A stretch of DNA of 64,000 nt from Microbacterium laevaniformans (GTDB taxonomy: Bacteria; Actinomycetota; Actinomycetes; Actinomycetales; Microbacteriaceae). The number at the start of each line of letters is the position of its first letter. Position 1 is the stretch's first letter. The position numbers and the translations under genes were made by a program. Shown here one piece after another: positions 21,161-31,167 of the stretch. The stretch lies in assembly GCF_016907555.1 (NCBI RefSeq), contig NZ_JAFBCE010000001.1, forward strand, positions 1,550,001 to 1,614,000, read 5' to 3'. The notes under the pieces are model-generated. The model searched no databases, had not been told where the DNA came from, and worked only from the letters and a program-made list of their open reading frames with translations.

Positions 21161-22395
21161 TCAATCGAACGCCAGAGTTTCTTCCCCGCGGCGGCGCAGC
21201 GGAGAGAACCACGCGATCGCCGCGGCGACGGCGAACACCACGACGGTCGCGGCCAGAGCGCCCCGATCCCCGATAAGGCCGACGGCGACGCCGGCCGACA
21301 ACGCCCCGACAGCGGCGAGCGTCCGGTTGCCCGCGCGTCGGTCGTGTTGGTACGCCCCAGGAACCGATCGGGGGTGAGCGTCTGCCAGAGGAGCTGCTCC
21401 GGCGTGTTCTCGATGCCCATCGCGGCGCCCTGCACGCCGATCGCGACGAACAGAAGAGCCGCGCCGAGCTCCGACGGCGGCGCCACGGCGACCAGGATCC
21501 ACGCCAGCGGGTAGAGCGAGCGTGCGCCCACGATCGCGCGTCCCGCGCCGATGCGTCCCGTGAGCACGGCGGCGCTCGACGCTCCGATCAGGCTCGAGAC
21601 TCCGAAGACCGTCAGCAGCAACCCGTACGTGAGCGCGGAGAATCCCAGCTCGCGAAGCGCCAGCAGCGACAGCGCCGTCAACGCCGCGCCGTTGGCGACG
21701 AACCAGACGTGAGTCGATACGGTGAGAGGGCCCAGCATCGGATGCCGGTACGTCCACCGCATCCCCTGGCCGATCTCGGTGCCCAGTCGGGCTGGGCGAT
21801 GCGGCGCCCGCGGCTCCTCGACCCTCACGGTGGCGTTCAGCACGGCCTCGGCGAGGTAGCTCACCGCGTCGATGACGATGGCGAGGGGAGCGCCGACCAG
21901 CCCCACGAGGCCGCCGCCGATGCTCGGGCCGAGCGTCTGGGCCGCGGCATCCGTCGGGCCCAGTCTCATGTTGGCGCGAAGCTACCCGTCACGCGGCACG
22001 AGACGAGGCAGGAGGGATTGTGCCGCGGCGAAGCCGAACACCGAGAACGACCCGAACAGCAGGAGCGCGACGACCAGCATCCACACCTGGAGGATGCCGC
22101 ATGCCCAGAGTACGGGTACCGCCCCGAGCGACAGCGCCCGCGCGATGCTGGCCCAGACGAGGATGGGTCGGCGACGCCAGCGATCCGTGTACACACCGGC
22201 GATGACGCCGAGCACGGCGTACGGAACGAACTGCGCCGCGTTGACGACACCGACCTCGAGCGGTGTCGCGCCGAGCAGCTGGACCACGAGAACGGGCATC
22301 GCGACCGTCGTGATGGCAGTGCCGAACGAGCTCAGCGCAGCCGCCGTCCAGTACCGGGCGAACGCCGCAGACCGTTCGTCGCGCGCTCGGCCCAC
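21161..22395 (-). pseudogene. MFS transporter pseudogene (in-frame stop plus frameshift)
   Basis: The coding remains read as one MFS exporter of the EntS/DUF894-like type. The N-terminal part runs from GTG 22395 (good GGGGAGG upstream) through the loop TDRWRRRPILV to LPRLVPRDG. An in-frame TAG at 21984-21982 interrupts the frame, then the protein continues in the same frame (LRANMRLGPTDAAAQTLGP). Near 21331-21345 a one-base loss shifts the frame; the C-terminus (AGNRTLAAVGALSAGVAVG) then continues to the stop at 21161. Two independent lesions make function unlikely. Confidence 0.85.
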
Positions 22396-22476
22396 GCGGT
22401 CACCTCCCCGTGCGTCACCCCGACGATAGCCGGGCCGGCCGGCGCGCGGTGTGCGGCGAACCGCCGGCGTCGCGCG

Positions 22477-23661
22477 TCAGCGCGTGAGCAGGAGCGCCTC
22501 GCCCTGGCCTCCCCCGCCGCAGAGGCCGACCGCGGCCGTGCCCGAACCGCGGCGGACGAGCTCGTGCACGGTGTGGACGACGAGCCGCGCGCCGGAGGCG
22601 CCGATCGGGTGCCCGAGGGCGATGCCGCCGCCGTGAATGTTCACGACGTCCTCCCCCACACCGAGCTCGCGCTGCGAGCGGGCGACGACGGCGCCGAACG
22701 CCTCGTTGATCTCGACGAGATCCAGATCGGATGCCGCGAGCTGCTGCCGCTGCAGGGCCTGCGCGATCGCGCGCGCGGGCTGCGCGTGCAACGAGTTGTC
22801 GGGACCGGCGACCTGACCAGCCGCGCCCACCACGGCGAGCACCGGCCATCCGCTCGCGTCGGCGTGCGCGCGTGTGGTCAGCACCACGGCGGCGGCGCCG
22901 TCGGAGATCTGCGACGCGTTGCCGGCCGTGATCGACCCGTCGGGCGCGAATGCGGGGCGAAGACCGGCGAGCGTCTCGGCGGTGGTCTCGTCGCGGATGC
23001 CCTCATCGGTGGTGATCGTCACCGCGGGACCGCGGCGTTGCGCCACCTCGACGGCGACGATCTCGGCGTCGAAGACCCCGGCATCCCGCGCCGCCGCGGC
23101 GCGCTGGTGCGACAGGGTGGCGACGCGGTCCTGCTGCTCGCGCGTGACCTCGAAGCGCGGGTTCAGCCGCTCCGTGGAGGCGCCCATGCTCTCGCGGTCG
23201 TACGCGTCGGTCAGACCGTCGTAGGCCATGTGGTCGAGCACCTCGACGGATCCGTAGCTCCAGCCCTCGCGCGAGCCCATGAGCAGGTGCGGCGCACGCG
23301 TCATCGACTCCATGCCGCCCGCGACGACGACCCTCGCGTCGCCGGAGGCGATCATCCGCTTGGCGTCGATGATCGCGGTGAGGCCCGACAGGCACACCTT
23401 GTTGACGGCGGATGCCGGGACGTCCCAGCCGAGTCCGCCGGCGAGGGCCGCCTGGCGCGCCGGGTTCTGTCCGGAACCGGCCGGCAGCACCTGCCCCATG
23501 ATCGCGGCATCCACGGCCTCGGCGGCAATGGCGCCCTGCGCGAGCGCGCCGGCGATGGCGAACCCGCCGAGCTGCGCCGCGGTGAAGGAGGCGAGCTGCC
23601 CCTTGAGCCGCCCCTGCGGCGTGCGGGCGGCGGCCACGATGACGATGTCGTCGGTGCTCAT
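22477..23661 (-). CDS. Acetyl-CoA acetyltransferase (thiolase)
   Basis: A 394-residue thiolase II-type enzyme interconverting acetoacetyl-CoA and two acetyl-CoA. The nucleophilic cysteine lies in [11 protein letters not shown] (near residue 90), the active-site histidine in [16 protein letters not shown], and the second cysteine in [14 protein letters not shown]. Its ATG (23661) overlaps the CoA-transferase beta stop by four bases. Next to a 3-oxoacid CoA-transferase it would finish acetoacetate breakdown. A 3-oxoadipyl-CoA thiolase role is less likely, as no other aromatic-ring genes are present. Confidence 0.93.
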   Translation of the reverse strand: MSTDDIVIVAAARTPQGRLKGQLASFTAAQLGGFAIAGALAQGAIAAEAVDAAIMGQVLPAGSGQNPARQAALAGGLGWDVPASAVNKVCLSGLTAIIDAKRMIASGDARVVVAGGMESMTRAPHLLMGSREGWSYGSVEVLDHMAYDGLTDAYDRESMGASTERLNPRFEVTREQQDRVATLSHQRAAAARDAGVFDAEIVAVEVAQRRGPAVTITTDEGIRDETTAETLAGLRPAFAPDGSITAGNASQISDGAAAVVLTTRAHADASGWPVLAVVGAAGQVAGPDNSLHAQPARAIAQALQRQQLAASDLDLVEINEAFGAVVARSQRELGVGEDVVNIHGGGIALGHPIGASGARLVVHTVHELVRRGSGTAAVGLCGGGGQGEALLLTR

Positions 23662-24311
23662 GCGATCTCCTTGAGTGCGTCGGCGATGATCAGATCGGGT
23701 TCGGTGGCGGCGACGACCTCGTCGACGCTCACGCCGGGGGCCGTCTCGATGAGGACGAGGCCGCCGTCCGTGACGTCGATGACGGCCAGGTCGGTGATGA
23801 TGCGGTCGACCACGCCGCGTCCGGTCAGCGGCAGCGAGCAGGCGTTCACGATCTTGGCCGAGCCGTCGCGGGCGACATGCTCCATCAGGACGATCACCCG
23901 CTCCGCACCGTGGACGAGGTCCATGGCGCCGCCCGGACCCTTGACCATCTTCCCGGGGATCATCCAGTTCGCCAGGTCTCCGGAGGCCGACACCTGCATC
24001 GCGCCGAGGATGGCCGCGTCGATCTTGCCGCCGCGGATCATGCCGAAACTCAGCGCCGAGTCGAAGAACGCGGCGCCCGGAAGGACGGTGACGGTCTCCT
24101 TGCCCGCGTTGATGAGGTCGGGGTCGACGTGCGCCTCGGTCGGGTACGGACCGACGCCGAGGATGCCGTTCTCCGACTGCAGCACGACGGTCACGTCGTC
24201 GGGCACGAAGTTCGGCACGAGCGTCGGCAGGCCGATGCCGAGGTTCACGTACGACCCGTCGGCCAGCTCCGCGGCCGCACGTGCAGCCATCTCGTTGCGG
24301 GTGCGCGCCAT
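23658..24311 (-). CDS. scoB: 3-oxoacid CoA-transferase, beta subunit
   Basis: A 217-residue beta subunit. The catalytic glutamate lies in the conserved SENGILG motif (near residue 47), and GLPTLVPNF and [14 protein letters not shown] are typical of SCOT/ScoB proteins. It transfers CoA from succinyl-CoA or a similar donor to acetoacetate. One base separates its ATG from the alpha-subunit stop, and it overlaps the thiolase start, so the three form a coupled scoA-scoB-thiolase unit. Confidence 0.93.
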   Translation of the reverse strand: MARTRNEMAARAAAELADGSYVNLGIGLPTLVPNFVPDDVTVVLQSENGILGVGPYPTEAHVDPDLINAGKETVTVLPGAAFFDSALSFGMIRGGKIDAAILGAMQVSASGDLANWMIPGKMVKGPGGAMDLVHGAERVIVLMEHVARDGSAKIVNACSLPLTGRGVVDRIITDLAVIDVTDGGLVLIETAPGVSVDEVVAATEPDLIIADALKEIA

Positions 24312-24312
24312 C

Positions 24313-25113
24313 TCAGGCTCCTTCCGGGATGTCGCGATCGGCGCTGTCGTCGACCGTGACGGTGCGGCGCTCGATGCGCTTCTCGATATCGGTGCCGACC
24401 TCCACGATGCGGTGCACGTAGATGCCGGGCAGGTGGATGCCGTCGGGGTCGAGTTCGCCGGGGGCGACGAGCTCCTCGACCTGCGCGATGCAGACCCTCC
24501 CCGCCATGGCGGCGAGCGGATTGAAGTTGCGGGCGGCCTTGTGGAAGACGAGGTTGCCGTGGGTGTCGCCCTTCGCGGCGTGCACGAGCGCGAAGTCCGT
24601 GACGATCGCCTCCTCGAGCACGTAGTCCCGTTCCTCTCCGGTGACGGCGAAGGTGCGAACGTCCTTCGGCGGCGAGGCCACCGCGATGCCCCCGGCGCCG
24701 TCGTACTTGCGCGGCAGTCCGCCCTCCGCGACCTGGGTGCCGACGCCGGTCTGGGTGAAGAAGGCGGCGATCCCCGCGCCGCCGGCCCGGAGCTTTTCGG
24801 CGAGTGTGCCCTGCGGTGTCAGCTCCAATTCGAGCTCGCCGGAGAGGAACTGCCGCTCGAACTCCTTGTTCTCGCCGACGTAGGAGGAGGTCATCTTTCG
24901 GATGCGCTTCGCGTTCAGCAGCACGCCGAGGCCCCAGTCGTCGACGCCGCAGTTGTTCGAGACGATCGACAGATCGCGCGTGCCCTGAGCCAGCAGCGCC
25001 CCGATGAGCGCGATGGGATTTCCCGAGAGGCCGAATCCGCCGACGGCCAGCGAGGCGCCGTCCGGGATGTCGGCCACCGCATCGGCCGCCGACGGGTAGG
25101 TCTTGTCGATCAC
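24313..25113 (-). CDS. scoA: 3-oxoacid CoA-transferase, alpha subunit
   Basis: A 266-residue alpha subunit with [16 protein letters not shown] (glycine-rich CoA site, about residues 24-39), [27 protein letters not shown] and [16 protein letters not shown], all standard for ScoA. The GTG start at 25113 has a clear AAGGAG seven bases upstream. Divergent from an IclR regulator at 25220 that probably controls the unit. Confidence 0.93.
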   Translation of the reverse strand: MIDKTYPSAADAVADIPDGASLAVGGFGLSGNPIALIGALLAQGTRDLSIVSNNCGVDDWGLGVLLNAKRIRKMTSSYVGENKEFERQFLSGELELELTPQGTLAEKLRAGGAGIAAFFTQTGVGTQVAEGGLPRKYDGAGGIAVASPPKDVRTFAVTGEERDYVLEEAIVTDFALVHAAKGDTHGNLVFHKAARNFNPLAAMAGRVCIAQVEELVAPGELDPDGIHLPGIYVHRIVEVGTDIEKRIERRTVTVDDSADRDIPEGA

Positions 25114-25187
25114 GAATCACTCCTTTGTCACCGCGTATCGCCTCCATCCTCCGCCGTCCCGCACGGCCGCGCACGTCGGCGCTTGCC

Positions 25188-25218
25188 ATGTGGATGCCGC
25201 GGCGCGTACTGTCCACAT
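25188..25218. promoter_or_regulatory. Candidate IclR operator
   Basis: ATGTGGA (25188-25194) and TCCACAT (25212-25218) form a perfect 7-base inverted repeat with a 17-base spacer, ending one base before the iclR start and within the scoA/iclR divergent promoter region. IclR-family proteins commonly bind such sites in their own divergent promoters. Confidence 0.5.
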
Positions 25219-25219
25219 C

Positions 25220-26008
25220 GTGGAGTCCGCTCGACGAACCATCCCCGGTGCGCAGTCGGTGGCGCGCGCGGCGGCACTCCTGCGGCTCGTCACGTCGGCG
25301 GGCGAGCAGGGCCTCTCGGTCGCGGAGATCGCACGCCGCGCTGAGCTGACCCGCCCGACGACGCACCGCCTGCTCACCGCGCTGAGACACGAGGGCCTCG
25401 TCGACCAGGACGAGCACTCCGGCGCCTGGATGCCGGGACCGGAGCTCTATCTGATGGGCACGGTCGCGGCATCCCGCTACGACATCACCGCCATCGCGCG
25501 CGACATCGTCCGCGCGCTCGCGGTGCGCACCGAGGAGAGCGCGTTCCTGTCGGTGCGCCGTGGCGACGAGACGGTGTGCCTCATCCGCGAGGACGGCGCG
25601 TTCCCCATCCGGTCGTTCGTCCTGTCGGAGGGCATCCGCTTCCCGCTGGGCGTCGCGTCGGCGGGGCTCGCCATCCTCGCGTTCCTGCCTTCCCACGATG
25701 TGGACGCGTACTTCGAGCGGCACCCCGAGCTCGCCGAGCGTCACGGCACGGCGCACGCCGAGCCGCGCCTGCGCGCGCGTCTCCGCGAGACGCAGGCCCG
25801 CGGCTACGCCCTCAACCCGGGGCTCATCGTGGAAGGCAGCTACGGCATCGGGGCGGCCGTGTTCACGCGCGCGGGGCACCCGCAGTGGGCGCTGAGCCTC
25901 ACGGGTGTCGACTTCCGCTTCTCCCCCGAGCGCATTCCCGACCTCGGACGCACGCTCCTCGCCCACGCGCACCAGCTGACCACCCGCATCGCCGCCGGCG
26001 CGCGCTAG
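25220..26008 (+). CDS. IclR-family transcriptional regulator
   Basis: A 262-residue regulator from GTG 25220. The N-terminal winged helix (about residues 10-70; LSVAEIARRAELTRPTTHRLLTAL) is followed by the IclR effector domain (SFVLSEGIRFPLGVASAGLAIL and NPGLIVEGSYGIGAAVF). Upstream in-frame extension is possible but adds sequence atypical of the family. Divergent from scoA; IclR members often govern CoA-transferase and thiolase operons (PcaR/PcaU type), which supports a role here. Confidence 0.92.
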   Translation: MESARRTIPGAQSVARAAALLRLVTSAGEQGLSVAEIARRAELTRPTTHRLLTALRHEGLVDQDEHSGAWMPGPELYLMGTVAASRYDITAIARDIVRALAVRTEESAFLSVRRGDETVCLIREDGAFPIRSFVLSEGIRFPLGVASAGLAILAFLPSHDVDAYFERHPELAERHGTAHAEPRLRARLRETQARGYALNPGLIVEGSYGIGAAVFTRAGHPQWALSLTGVDFRFSPERIPDLGRTLLAHAHQLTTRIAAGAR

Positions 26009-26035
26009 CCGCCTCCGCCGCGCCGGCATCCCCGC

Positions 26036-26102
26036 CGAGAAACCACCTCGACGACGAGAAACCACCGCAGCGGTGATGTGTCGAGACGCCGATGGTTTCT
26101 CG
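26036..26102. repeat. Four-arm palindromic element, copy B (67 bp)
   Basis: Between the convergent iclR and hydrolase genes. Direct arms CGAGAAACCACC start at 26036 and 26055 (19 apart). Inverted arms end at 26083 (degenerate, about 3 mismatches) and 26102 (GATGGTTTCTCG), again 19 apart. The arms differ in sequence from copies A and D, but the two-direct/two-inverted layout and phase are the same. Confidence 0.7.
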
Positions 26103-26125
26103 GGATGCCGCGGGACGCGGCGGAG

Positions 26126-27034
26126 CTACGGCGCGTGCGGGACGGAGGCGGCGAGCTGCTCCTCCACCAGCGCGGCCAAGCGGTCGGCACCGGCGTGGGA
26201 GAGCACCACCGTGTAGTGGTTGAACTCCGGCCAGGCAACATGCGCGACCGACGGATAGGCCGCCAGCTGGGCGGCGAGGTGGACCGGCGGATACAGCCCG
26301 GGGATCTCGTCCTGCAGTCCCCGCGGCACAGTGACGAGGGTGGTCGGCGTCGTGAGCGCGTCGAGCGCGTCGCGCACCGTGTCACGCGTGTTCATGTCGA
26401 CGGTGTCCTCGACCGTCGTGGCATAGCTCGTCGCCGGTCGGTACGAGCCGTCGGGCTCGCGTTCGAGGTCGTACGCGAGGTAATGCTCGAGCGCCGGCGA
26501 CCAGTCGTCCGCGAACGCGGGGTGCGCGCGCCAGAACGCCAGATAGTCGTCCACGCCGGCGAAGCGGCGCGAGAGCCGCGCAGCCGTCGGCCCGAGGATC
26601 GCCGCGACGAGCTCGTCCGGCGTCAGGTCGGCCGGAGCCGCCAGCGGCAGTCCTCCGTCGACGAGGAGCAGACGCGCAACCAAGTCCGGATGCCGGTGCG
26701 CGAACACGACCGACACGAACGCGCCCATGGAGTGCGCCACCACGAGGTCGGGCACGGCGTGCAGCGCCGCGCAGACAGCGGCCAGATCGTCGGCGTGGGC
26801 CGCCATGCCCGCCGCTCCCTGCACGCCGTTGCTGCGACCGCGGCCGCGCAGATCCGGCGCGATGATCCTCACGTGCGGCAACGCCTCGGCGAGCATCTCC
26901 CACGCGAGGTGCGACGAGGTGACCCCGTGGACGGCGAGGATCGTCGGGGCGCCGGGGTCGGCCTCCCACACACCGACCCGCAGCGAACCGCCGGGGACGG
27001 CGACATCGACCGCACGCACCACGCGGGTGCTCAT
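26126..27034 (-). CDS. Alpha/beta hydrolase
   Basis: A 302-residue alpha/beta hydrolase. It shows the oxyanion strand ILAVHGVTSSHLAW, DLRGRGRSN, the nucleophile elbow VAHSMGAFVSV (Ser near residue 100), and a late histidine in EFNHYTVVLSH. It may be an esterase or thioesterase. Its ATG overlaps the dehydrogenase stop as ATGA, so it belongs to the hydroxybutyrate operon. Hydrolysis of a hydroxyacid ester or oligomer feeding the dehydrogenase is a reasonable inference, not shown. Confidence 0.88.
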   Translation of the reverse strand: MSTRVVRAVDVAVPGGSLRVGVWEADPGAPTILAVHGVTSSHLAWEMLAEALPHVRIIAPDLRGRGRSNGVQGAAGMAAHADDLAAVCAALHAVPDLVVAHSMGAFVSVVFAHRHPDLVARLLLVDGGLPLAAPADLTPDELVAAILGPTAARLSRRFAGVDDYLAFWRAHPAFADDWSPALEHYLAYDLEREPDGSYRPATSYATTVEDTVDMNTRDTVRDALDALTTPTTLVTVPRGLQDEIPGLYPPVHLAAQLAAYPSVAHVAWPEFNHYTVVLSHAGADRLAALVEEQLAASVPHAP

Positions 27035-27783
27035 CGCGCCGTCCACCCGCCGTCCATCGTGTAGCTGGCGCCGGTGACCATCCCGGCGTGATCGCTCGCG
27101 AGCCATCCGGCGAGCGAGGCGACCTCCGTCGGCTCGATCAGGCGCTTGATGACCGACTCGGTGAGCATGATCTTCTCGACGACCTCGTCCTCGGCGATAC
27201 CGTGGACGCTCGCCTGGTCGGCGATCTGCTTCTCGACCAGAGGCGTGCGCACATACGCGGGGTTGATGCAGTTGCTGGTCACCCCGTGCGGCCCGCCCTC
27301 CAGCGCCGTCACCTTCGACAGCCCCTCCAGGGCGTGTTTGGCCGTCACGTAGGCCGACTTGTACGCGCTTGCGCGCAGACCATGCGCACTGGAGATGTTG
27401 ATGATGCGGCCCCAACCGCGCTCGTACATCCCGGGCAGCACGGCCCGGATGAGAAGGAAGGGCGATTCGACCATGAGCCGCTGCATGAAACGGAACCGCT
27501 CCGGCGAGAACTCCGTGATCGGCGCGACGGTCTGCACGCCCGCGTTGTTGACGAGGATGTCGGCATCCAGCGACAGGTCGTCCAGCGCCTCCGTCGCGGA
27601 GAGGTCTACGACCCACGCCTCACCGCCGAGGCGCTGCGCCACCTCGTGTGCGGCGTCGCCGTTGAAGTCGGCGATGACCAGGTGCGCGCCGCGCGCGGCG
27701 AACTCCTCGGCGCACGCGAGGCCGATGCCGCTCGCGCCACCGGTCACGACGGCGCGACGCCCGGCGAGATCCTGCTCAGTCAT
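27031..27783 (-). CDS. 3-hydroxybutyrate dehydrogenase
   Basis: A 250-residue short-chain dehydrogenase with TGGASGIGLACAEEFA (NAD site), NNAG, the serine in INISSAHG, and YVTAKHALEGL carrying the catalytic Tyr/Lys. The INPAYVRTPLVEKQI segment with a long flexible lid and a C-terminal DGGWTAR end match bacterial D-3-hydroxybutyrate dehydrogenases, which oxidise 3-hydroxybutyrate to acetoacetate. Downstream genes supply the CoA-transferase and thiolase for the next two steps. It overlaps the TetR stop by a few bases. Confidence 0.88.
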   Translation of the reverse strand: MTEQDLAGRRAVVTGGASGIGLACAEEFAARGAHLVIADFNGDAAHEVAQRLGGEAWVVDLSATEALDDLSLDADILVNNAGVQTVAPITEFSPERFRFMQRLMVESPFLLIRAVLPGMYERGWGRIINISSAHGLRASAYKSAYVTAKHALEGLSKVTALEGGPHGVTSNCINPAYVRTPLVEKQIADQASVHGIAEDEVVEKIMLTESVIKRLIEPTEVASLAGWLASDHAGMVTGASYTMDGGWTAR

Positions 27784-28453
27784 GGTCCTGTCCCCTCTCG
27801 CCGCGTGCCGCGAGCGCGTTGCGGATGAAGCGCATCATGCCGTCGATGACCGCGTCGGGGATCGCCGCCGGGGGCTGCCCCTCATCGTCGCGCTCCCACA
27901 GCAGGAAGCGCATGCCGATCAGCTCACCGGCGCCCATGAGGGCCCAGGCGGTCACCTCCGGGTCGAGACCGGCGTCGACGTCGCCGGATGCCTGGGCGGC
28001 GCGCAGACCGGCCTCGTAGCCTTCGACGATGCGGGTGTAGTGCAGCCGCAGCATCTCGGGCGAGACGAACTCCGCCTCACGCACCACGCGGTACAGGGCC
28101 GGGTGCGCGGCCGTGAAGCGGAAGAACCCCTCGAAGCCCGCGCGTTCGGCGTCGATGCGGTTGTCGGTACCCGCCATGGCCTCGGCCATCGCGTGTCGCA
28201 CACGCCGGTTGAGATCGACGACGAGCTCCTCGAAGATCTGCTGCTTGCTGTCGAAGTAGAGGTAGAAGGTGCCGAGGCCGATGCCGGCGCTCTCGGTGAT
28301 CTTGACGATCGAGGCCTCGTGGTAGCCAAGCCGCGCGAAGACGTCCTCAGCGGCTTCGAGGAGTTTGCGGCGGGTCGCCTCTCCGCGCTTGGTCAGTGGT
28401 TTGCCGGCCGCGGAGAAAGCCGCTTCGGGCTCGAACTGCTCAACTGTGCTCAC
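27776..28453 (-). CDS. TetR-family transcriptional regulator
   Basis: A 225-residue regulator with the N-terminal HTH at about residues 22-68 (SIVKITESAGIGLGTFYLYFDSKQQI) and a long ligand domain. GTG 28453 has an AGAGG eight bases upstream inside the end of the CoA ligase gene; GTG 28459 is less likely because it sits on the ribosome binding site. It lies within the same-strand run from livK to the dehydrogenase and probably regulates that run (inference). Confidence 0.9.
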   Translation of the reverse strand: MSTVEQFEPEAAFSAAGKPLTKRGEATRRKLLEAAEDVFARLGYHEASIVKITESAGIGLGTFYLYFDSKQQIFEELVVDLNRRVRHAMAEAMAGTDNRIDAERAGFEGFFRFTAAHPALYRVVREAEFVSPEMLRLHYTRIVEGYEAGLRAAQASGDVDAGLDPEVTAWALMGAGELIGMRFLLWERDDEGQPPAAIPDAVIDGMMRFIRNALAARGERGQDHD

Positions 28454-30002
28454 GAGCACTTCCTCTCACCAGGTCGGCGGCCCGTGCGCGCAGTCGAGAA
28501 CGGGCCAACTTCTCGATCGTGGACCGTGGAAGCTCGTCCACGAAGGCGACGCGCACGGGGACTTTGAAACCCGCGAGTTCCGCACGCGCGTGGGTCAGCA
28601 CCTCGTCGGCGCCGAGAGCGGCCCCCTCCGCGCGCACGACGAACGCGACGCCGCGCTCGCCCCACACATCGTCCGGCACGCCGACGACCGCGGCATCCGC
28701 GATCGCGGGGTGCAGCAGAAGTGCGCGCTCGACCTCCGCGGGCGCGACGTTCTCACCGCCGGAGATGAAGATGTCCTTGCGCCGGTCGACGATGCGGAAC
28801 ACGCCGTCGCGGTCACGGTGCACGATGTCGCCGGTGCAAAGCCACGGCCCGGCCATCGCCCGCGCCGTCGCCTCCGCATCGTGGAGGTACCCGGCGAAGA
28901 CGCTCGGACCGCGCACCCACAGCTCGCCGGTCGCCTCACCGCCGAGCTCCAAACCGGAGTCGGGATCGACCACCCGCACGTCCACGTGCAGGTAGGGCCG
29001 TCCCACGGCGCCGGGGTGCGCGCGGCTCTCGGATGCCGGCAGGCACAGCACGTTGGGAGCGGCCTCGGTCAGGCCGTAACCCTGGGTGAGCGGCACACCG
29101 GCATCGGCCCACCGCGCCGCGAGTGCCGGTGGGATCGTCGCCCCGCCGACGAGCGCCTGGCGCAGCCGTCCGCGCGCGAGCGCGGCGAAGCCGGGGTCGT
29201 CGATCAGCAGCCGGTACTGGGTGGGCACCCCCATCATCGCCGTCACAGCCCGCTCGGAGAGCAGCTGCAGCACCCGCCGAGGCTGGAAGGAGCGTTCGAG
29301 GACGACCGTCGCGCCGGCCCACCATGCCAGCAGCGGCTGACAGTTCCACGCGGCGACATGGAACTGCGGCAGCACCGCGAGCACGATGTCCTCGGCGGTC
29401 AGCTGGGCGACACCGGCCAGCGCGAGGTTGTTCCAGAAGCAGTTCGCGTGGGTGAGGACGACGCCCTTGGGCGCGGCCTCGCTGCCGGAGGTGTAGATGA
29501 CGAGAAGCGGATCGTCGTCGCGGACGGCCCGGGCGGGCGCGGTATCCCTCCCGTCTCCGCGTCGCGGAACCGCGGCCTCGATACCGGTCGTTCCGAGCAG
29601 GGTCGTGGGCGGGGGTGCCTCCAGCCGCGCGAGCGCGTCGTCGGCCACCCCGAGGTACTCGTCCTCGATCGCCACGAGCGCGGGGGCCGCGTGCACGAGC
29701 GCCTCGCTCAGTTCGCGTGACGACAGCCGCCACGACAGCGGCACCATCGCGATGCCGGCCTTCGCACACGCGAAGAACACCACGACGTGGTCGATCGAGT
29801 TGCCGGTGATCGTCGCGAGCCGGTCGCCCGGGCCGTAGCCCGCGCGCCGGAGGGATGCCGCGAGCTCGCGGGCCCGGGCTTCGAGGTCGCCGTAGCCGAT
29901 GCGCACACCGCGGTCGTCGATGGCGGTGCGGTCGGGTGTGCCGCCGGCGCGATCGGTGAGCCAGCGGCCGATCGTGTGCGCGCCGTCGAGGTCGCCGTTC
30001 AC
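28440..30002 (-). CDS. AMP-dependent acyl-CoA synthetase/ligase
   Basis: A 520-residue ANL-superfamily ligase activating a carboxylic acid to its CoA thioester via an acyl-AMP. Motifs are the P-loop-like VIYTSGSEAAPKGVVLTH, GYGLTEAAP, the adenylate-binding CTGDIVHRDRDG, DRRKDIFISGGENV (hinge), and the C-terminal catalytic lysine in STIEKLARSRLR. GTG 30002, preceded by a GAGG, gives the best start. It sits between TetR and the LIV importer; the acid may be the transported one, and chain length cannot be judged. Confidence 0.9.
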   Translation of the reverse strand: MNGDLDGAHTIGRWLTDRAGGTPDRTAIDDRGVRIGYGDLEARARELAASLRRAGYGPGDRLATITGNSIDHVVVFFACAKAGIAMVPLSWRLSSRELSEALVHAAPALVAIEDEYLGVADDALARLEAPPPTTLLGTTGIEAAVPRRGDGRDTAPARAVRDDDPLLVIYTSGSEAAPKGVVLTHANCFWNNLALAGVAQLTAEDIVLAVLPQFHVAAWNCQPLLAWWAGATVVLERSFQPRRVLQLLSERAVTAMMGVPTQYRLLIDDPGFAALARGRLRQALVGGATIPPALAARWADAGVPLTQGYGLTEAAPNVLCLPASESRAHPGAVGRPYLHVDVRVVDPDSGLELGGEATGELWVRGPSVFAGYLHDAEATARAMAGPWLCTGDIVHRDRDGVFRIVDRRKDIFISGGENVAPAEVERALLLHPAIADAAVVGVPDDVWGERGVAFVVRAEGAALGADEVLTHARAELAGFKVPVRVAFVDELPRSTIEKLARSRLRARAADLVRGSAREHS

Positions 30003-30024
30003 GATCTCCACCTCGTTCGGACGC

Positions 30025-31167
30025 TCATGCGCGCACCCCCGCGGGCTCCGCGACGGTCTCGTCCGCGTCGTCGATCTGGCGCAGCTGCGAGCGTGTGCGC
30101 TCACCTCGACGACGACGCACCGCCGCATCGATCGTGCCGGCGATGCCGCCAGGCAGGAACATCACCACGAGGATGAACAGTACGCCCAGCAGGAACAGCG
30201 GCTCCGACAACGGGATGCGCAGCACGTCGGGAAGGTCGCGGATCCACTCCGCGCGCGCCAGCACCGTGAGCCGCTGGTCGAGGATCGTGTACAGCACACC
30301 GCCCACGATGGCACCCCACCGGAACCCGACGCCGCCGAGAACCACCATCACGAGCACGGTGATCGTGAGATCGGCGCCGACGGTGCTGGGCTGCGTTCCC
30401 GACTGCAGCAGCATGTACGCGATGCCGGCGAGCGAGGCGCAGAGGGCGGCGAGGATGAAGACGAGCAGCTTCGCGGTGTAGGGGCGCAGTCCGAGCACCT
30501 GCACGCGCAGCTCGTTCTCACGCACCGCCTGTGCGAGATGTCCGAGCCGCGAGCGGTCCACCCAGAGCACGACGAGGTAGACGACCACCAGCACGCAGAG
30601 CGTCACCCAATACAGGTTGCGGGTGTTCGACACGCCCACGAGCCAGGAGGGCACCTGGTCGACGGGCAGCCGCAGTCCCTCCTCACCACCGGTGATGTCC
30701 TGATTGCGACGCACCAGCACCGACCCGGCCTGCGCGAATGCCAGTGTCACCATCGCGAAGGGGATGCCGGAAACGCGCATCGAAATGGCGCCCGTGAATG
30801 CGGCGATGACGAGCCCACCGACGAGAGCGATGAGAGCACCGGGCCACAGCGGCACCCCGAAGAACTTCAGCGCGAGCCCGAGTCCGTACGCGCCGACACC
30901 GAAGTACAAGGCGTGGCCGAAGGACAGCATCCCGGAGGTGCCCAGCAGCAGGTTGTACGAGAGGGCGAGCGCGGCGAAGACCATGCAGAGCGAAAGCAGA
31001 GCGAGCGAGCCCGGTGTGTACGTCGCTCCCTGCAGGATGCCGGGGATCGAGATGTTCAGCAGTGGCAACACGGCCATGACGACGACGAGGACGGCACCGA
31101 CGACGAAGGGAATGAAGGCCCCGGTGCGGCCCGGCACGAGGGTGGGAACCCCGGTGGTGACGGTCAT
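30025..31167 (-). CDS. livM: Branched-chain amino acid-type ABC transporter permease (LivM)
   Basis: A 380-residue permease with about 9-10 hydrophobic segments and the LivM signature GTSGMLSFGHALYFGVGAY and MRVSGIPFAMVTLAFAQ. GLRPYTAKLLVF and LGGVGFRWGAIVGG form the cytoplasmic EAA-like loop and C-terminal region. A 30-residue charged C-terminal tail (RRRRGERTRSQL) follows the last membrane segment. It overlaps livH by four bases. The substrate of LIV-type systems ranges from amino acids to aromatic and short-chain acids and amides. Confidence 0.92.
   Translation of the reverse strand: MTVTTGVPTLVPGRTGAFIPFVVGAVLVVVMAVLPLLNISIPGILQGATYTPGSLALLSLCMVFAALALSYNLLLGTSGMLSFGHALYFGVGAYGLGLALKFFGVPLWPGALIALVGGLVIAAFTGAISMRVSGIPFAMVTLAFAQAGSVLVRRNQDITGGEEGLRLPVDQVPSWLVGVSNTRNLYWVTLCVLVVVYLVVLWVDRSRLGHLAQAVRENELRVQVLGLRPYTAKLLVFILAALCASLAGIAYMLLQSGTQPSTVGADLTITVLVMVVLGGVGFRWGAIVGGVLYTILDQRLTVLARAEWIRDLPDVLRIPLSEPLFLLGVLFILVVMFLPGGIAGTIDAAVRRRRGERTRSQLRQIDDADETVAEPAGVRA

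Noticed and set aside
21709..25344. A very long plus-strand open frame (over 1200 codons) opposite the MFS pseudogene, thiolase and CoA-transferase genes
   Set aside because: It is a shadow of high-GC genes on the other strand: low-complexity Arg/Asp/His/Gly-rich product, no domain, no initiation signal, and the minus-strand proteins are clearly recognisable.
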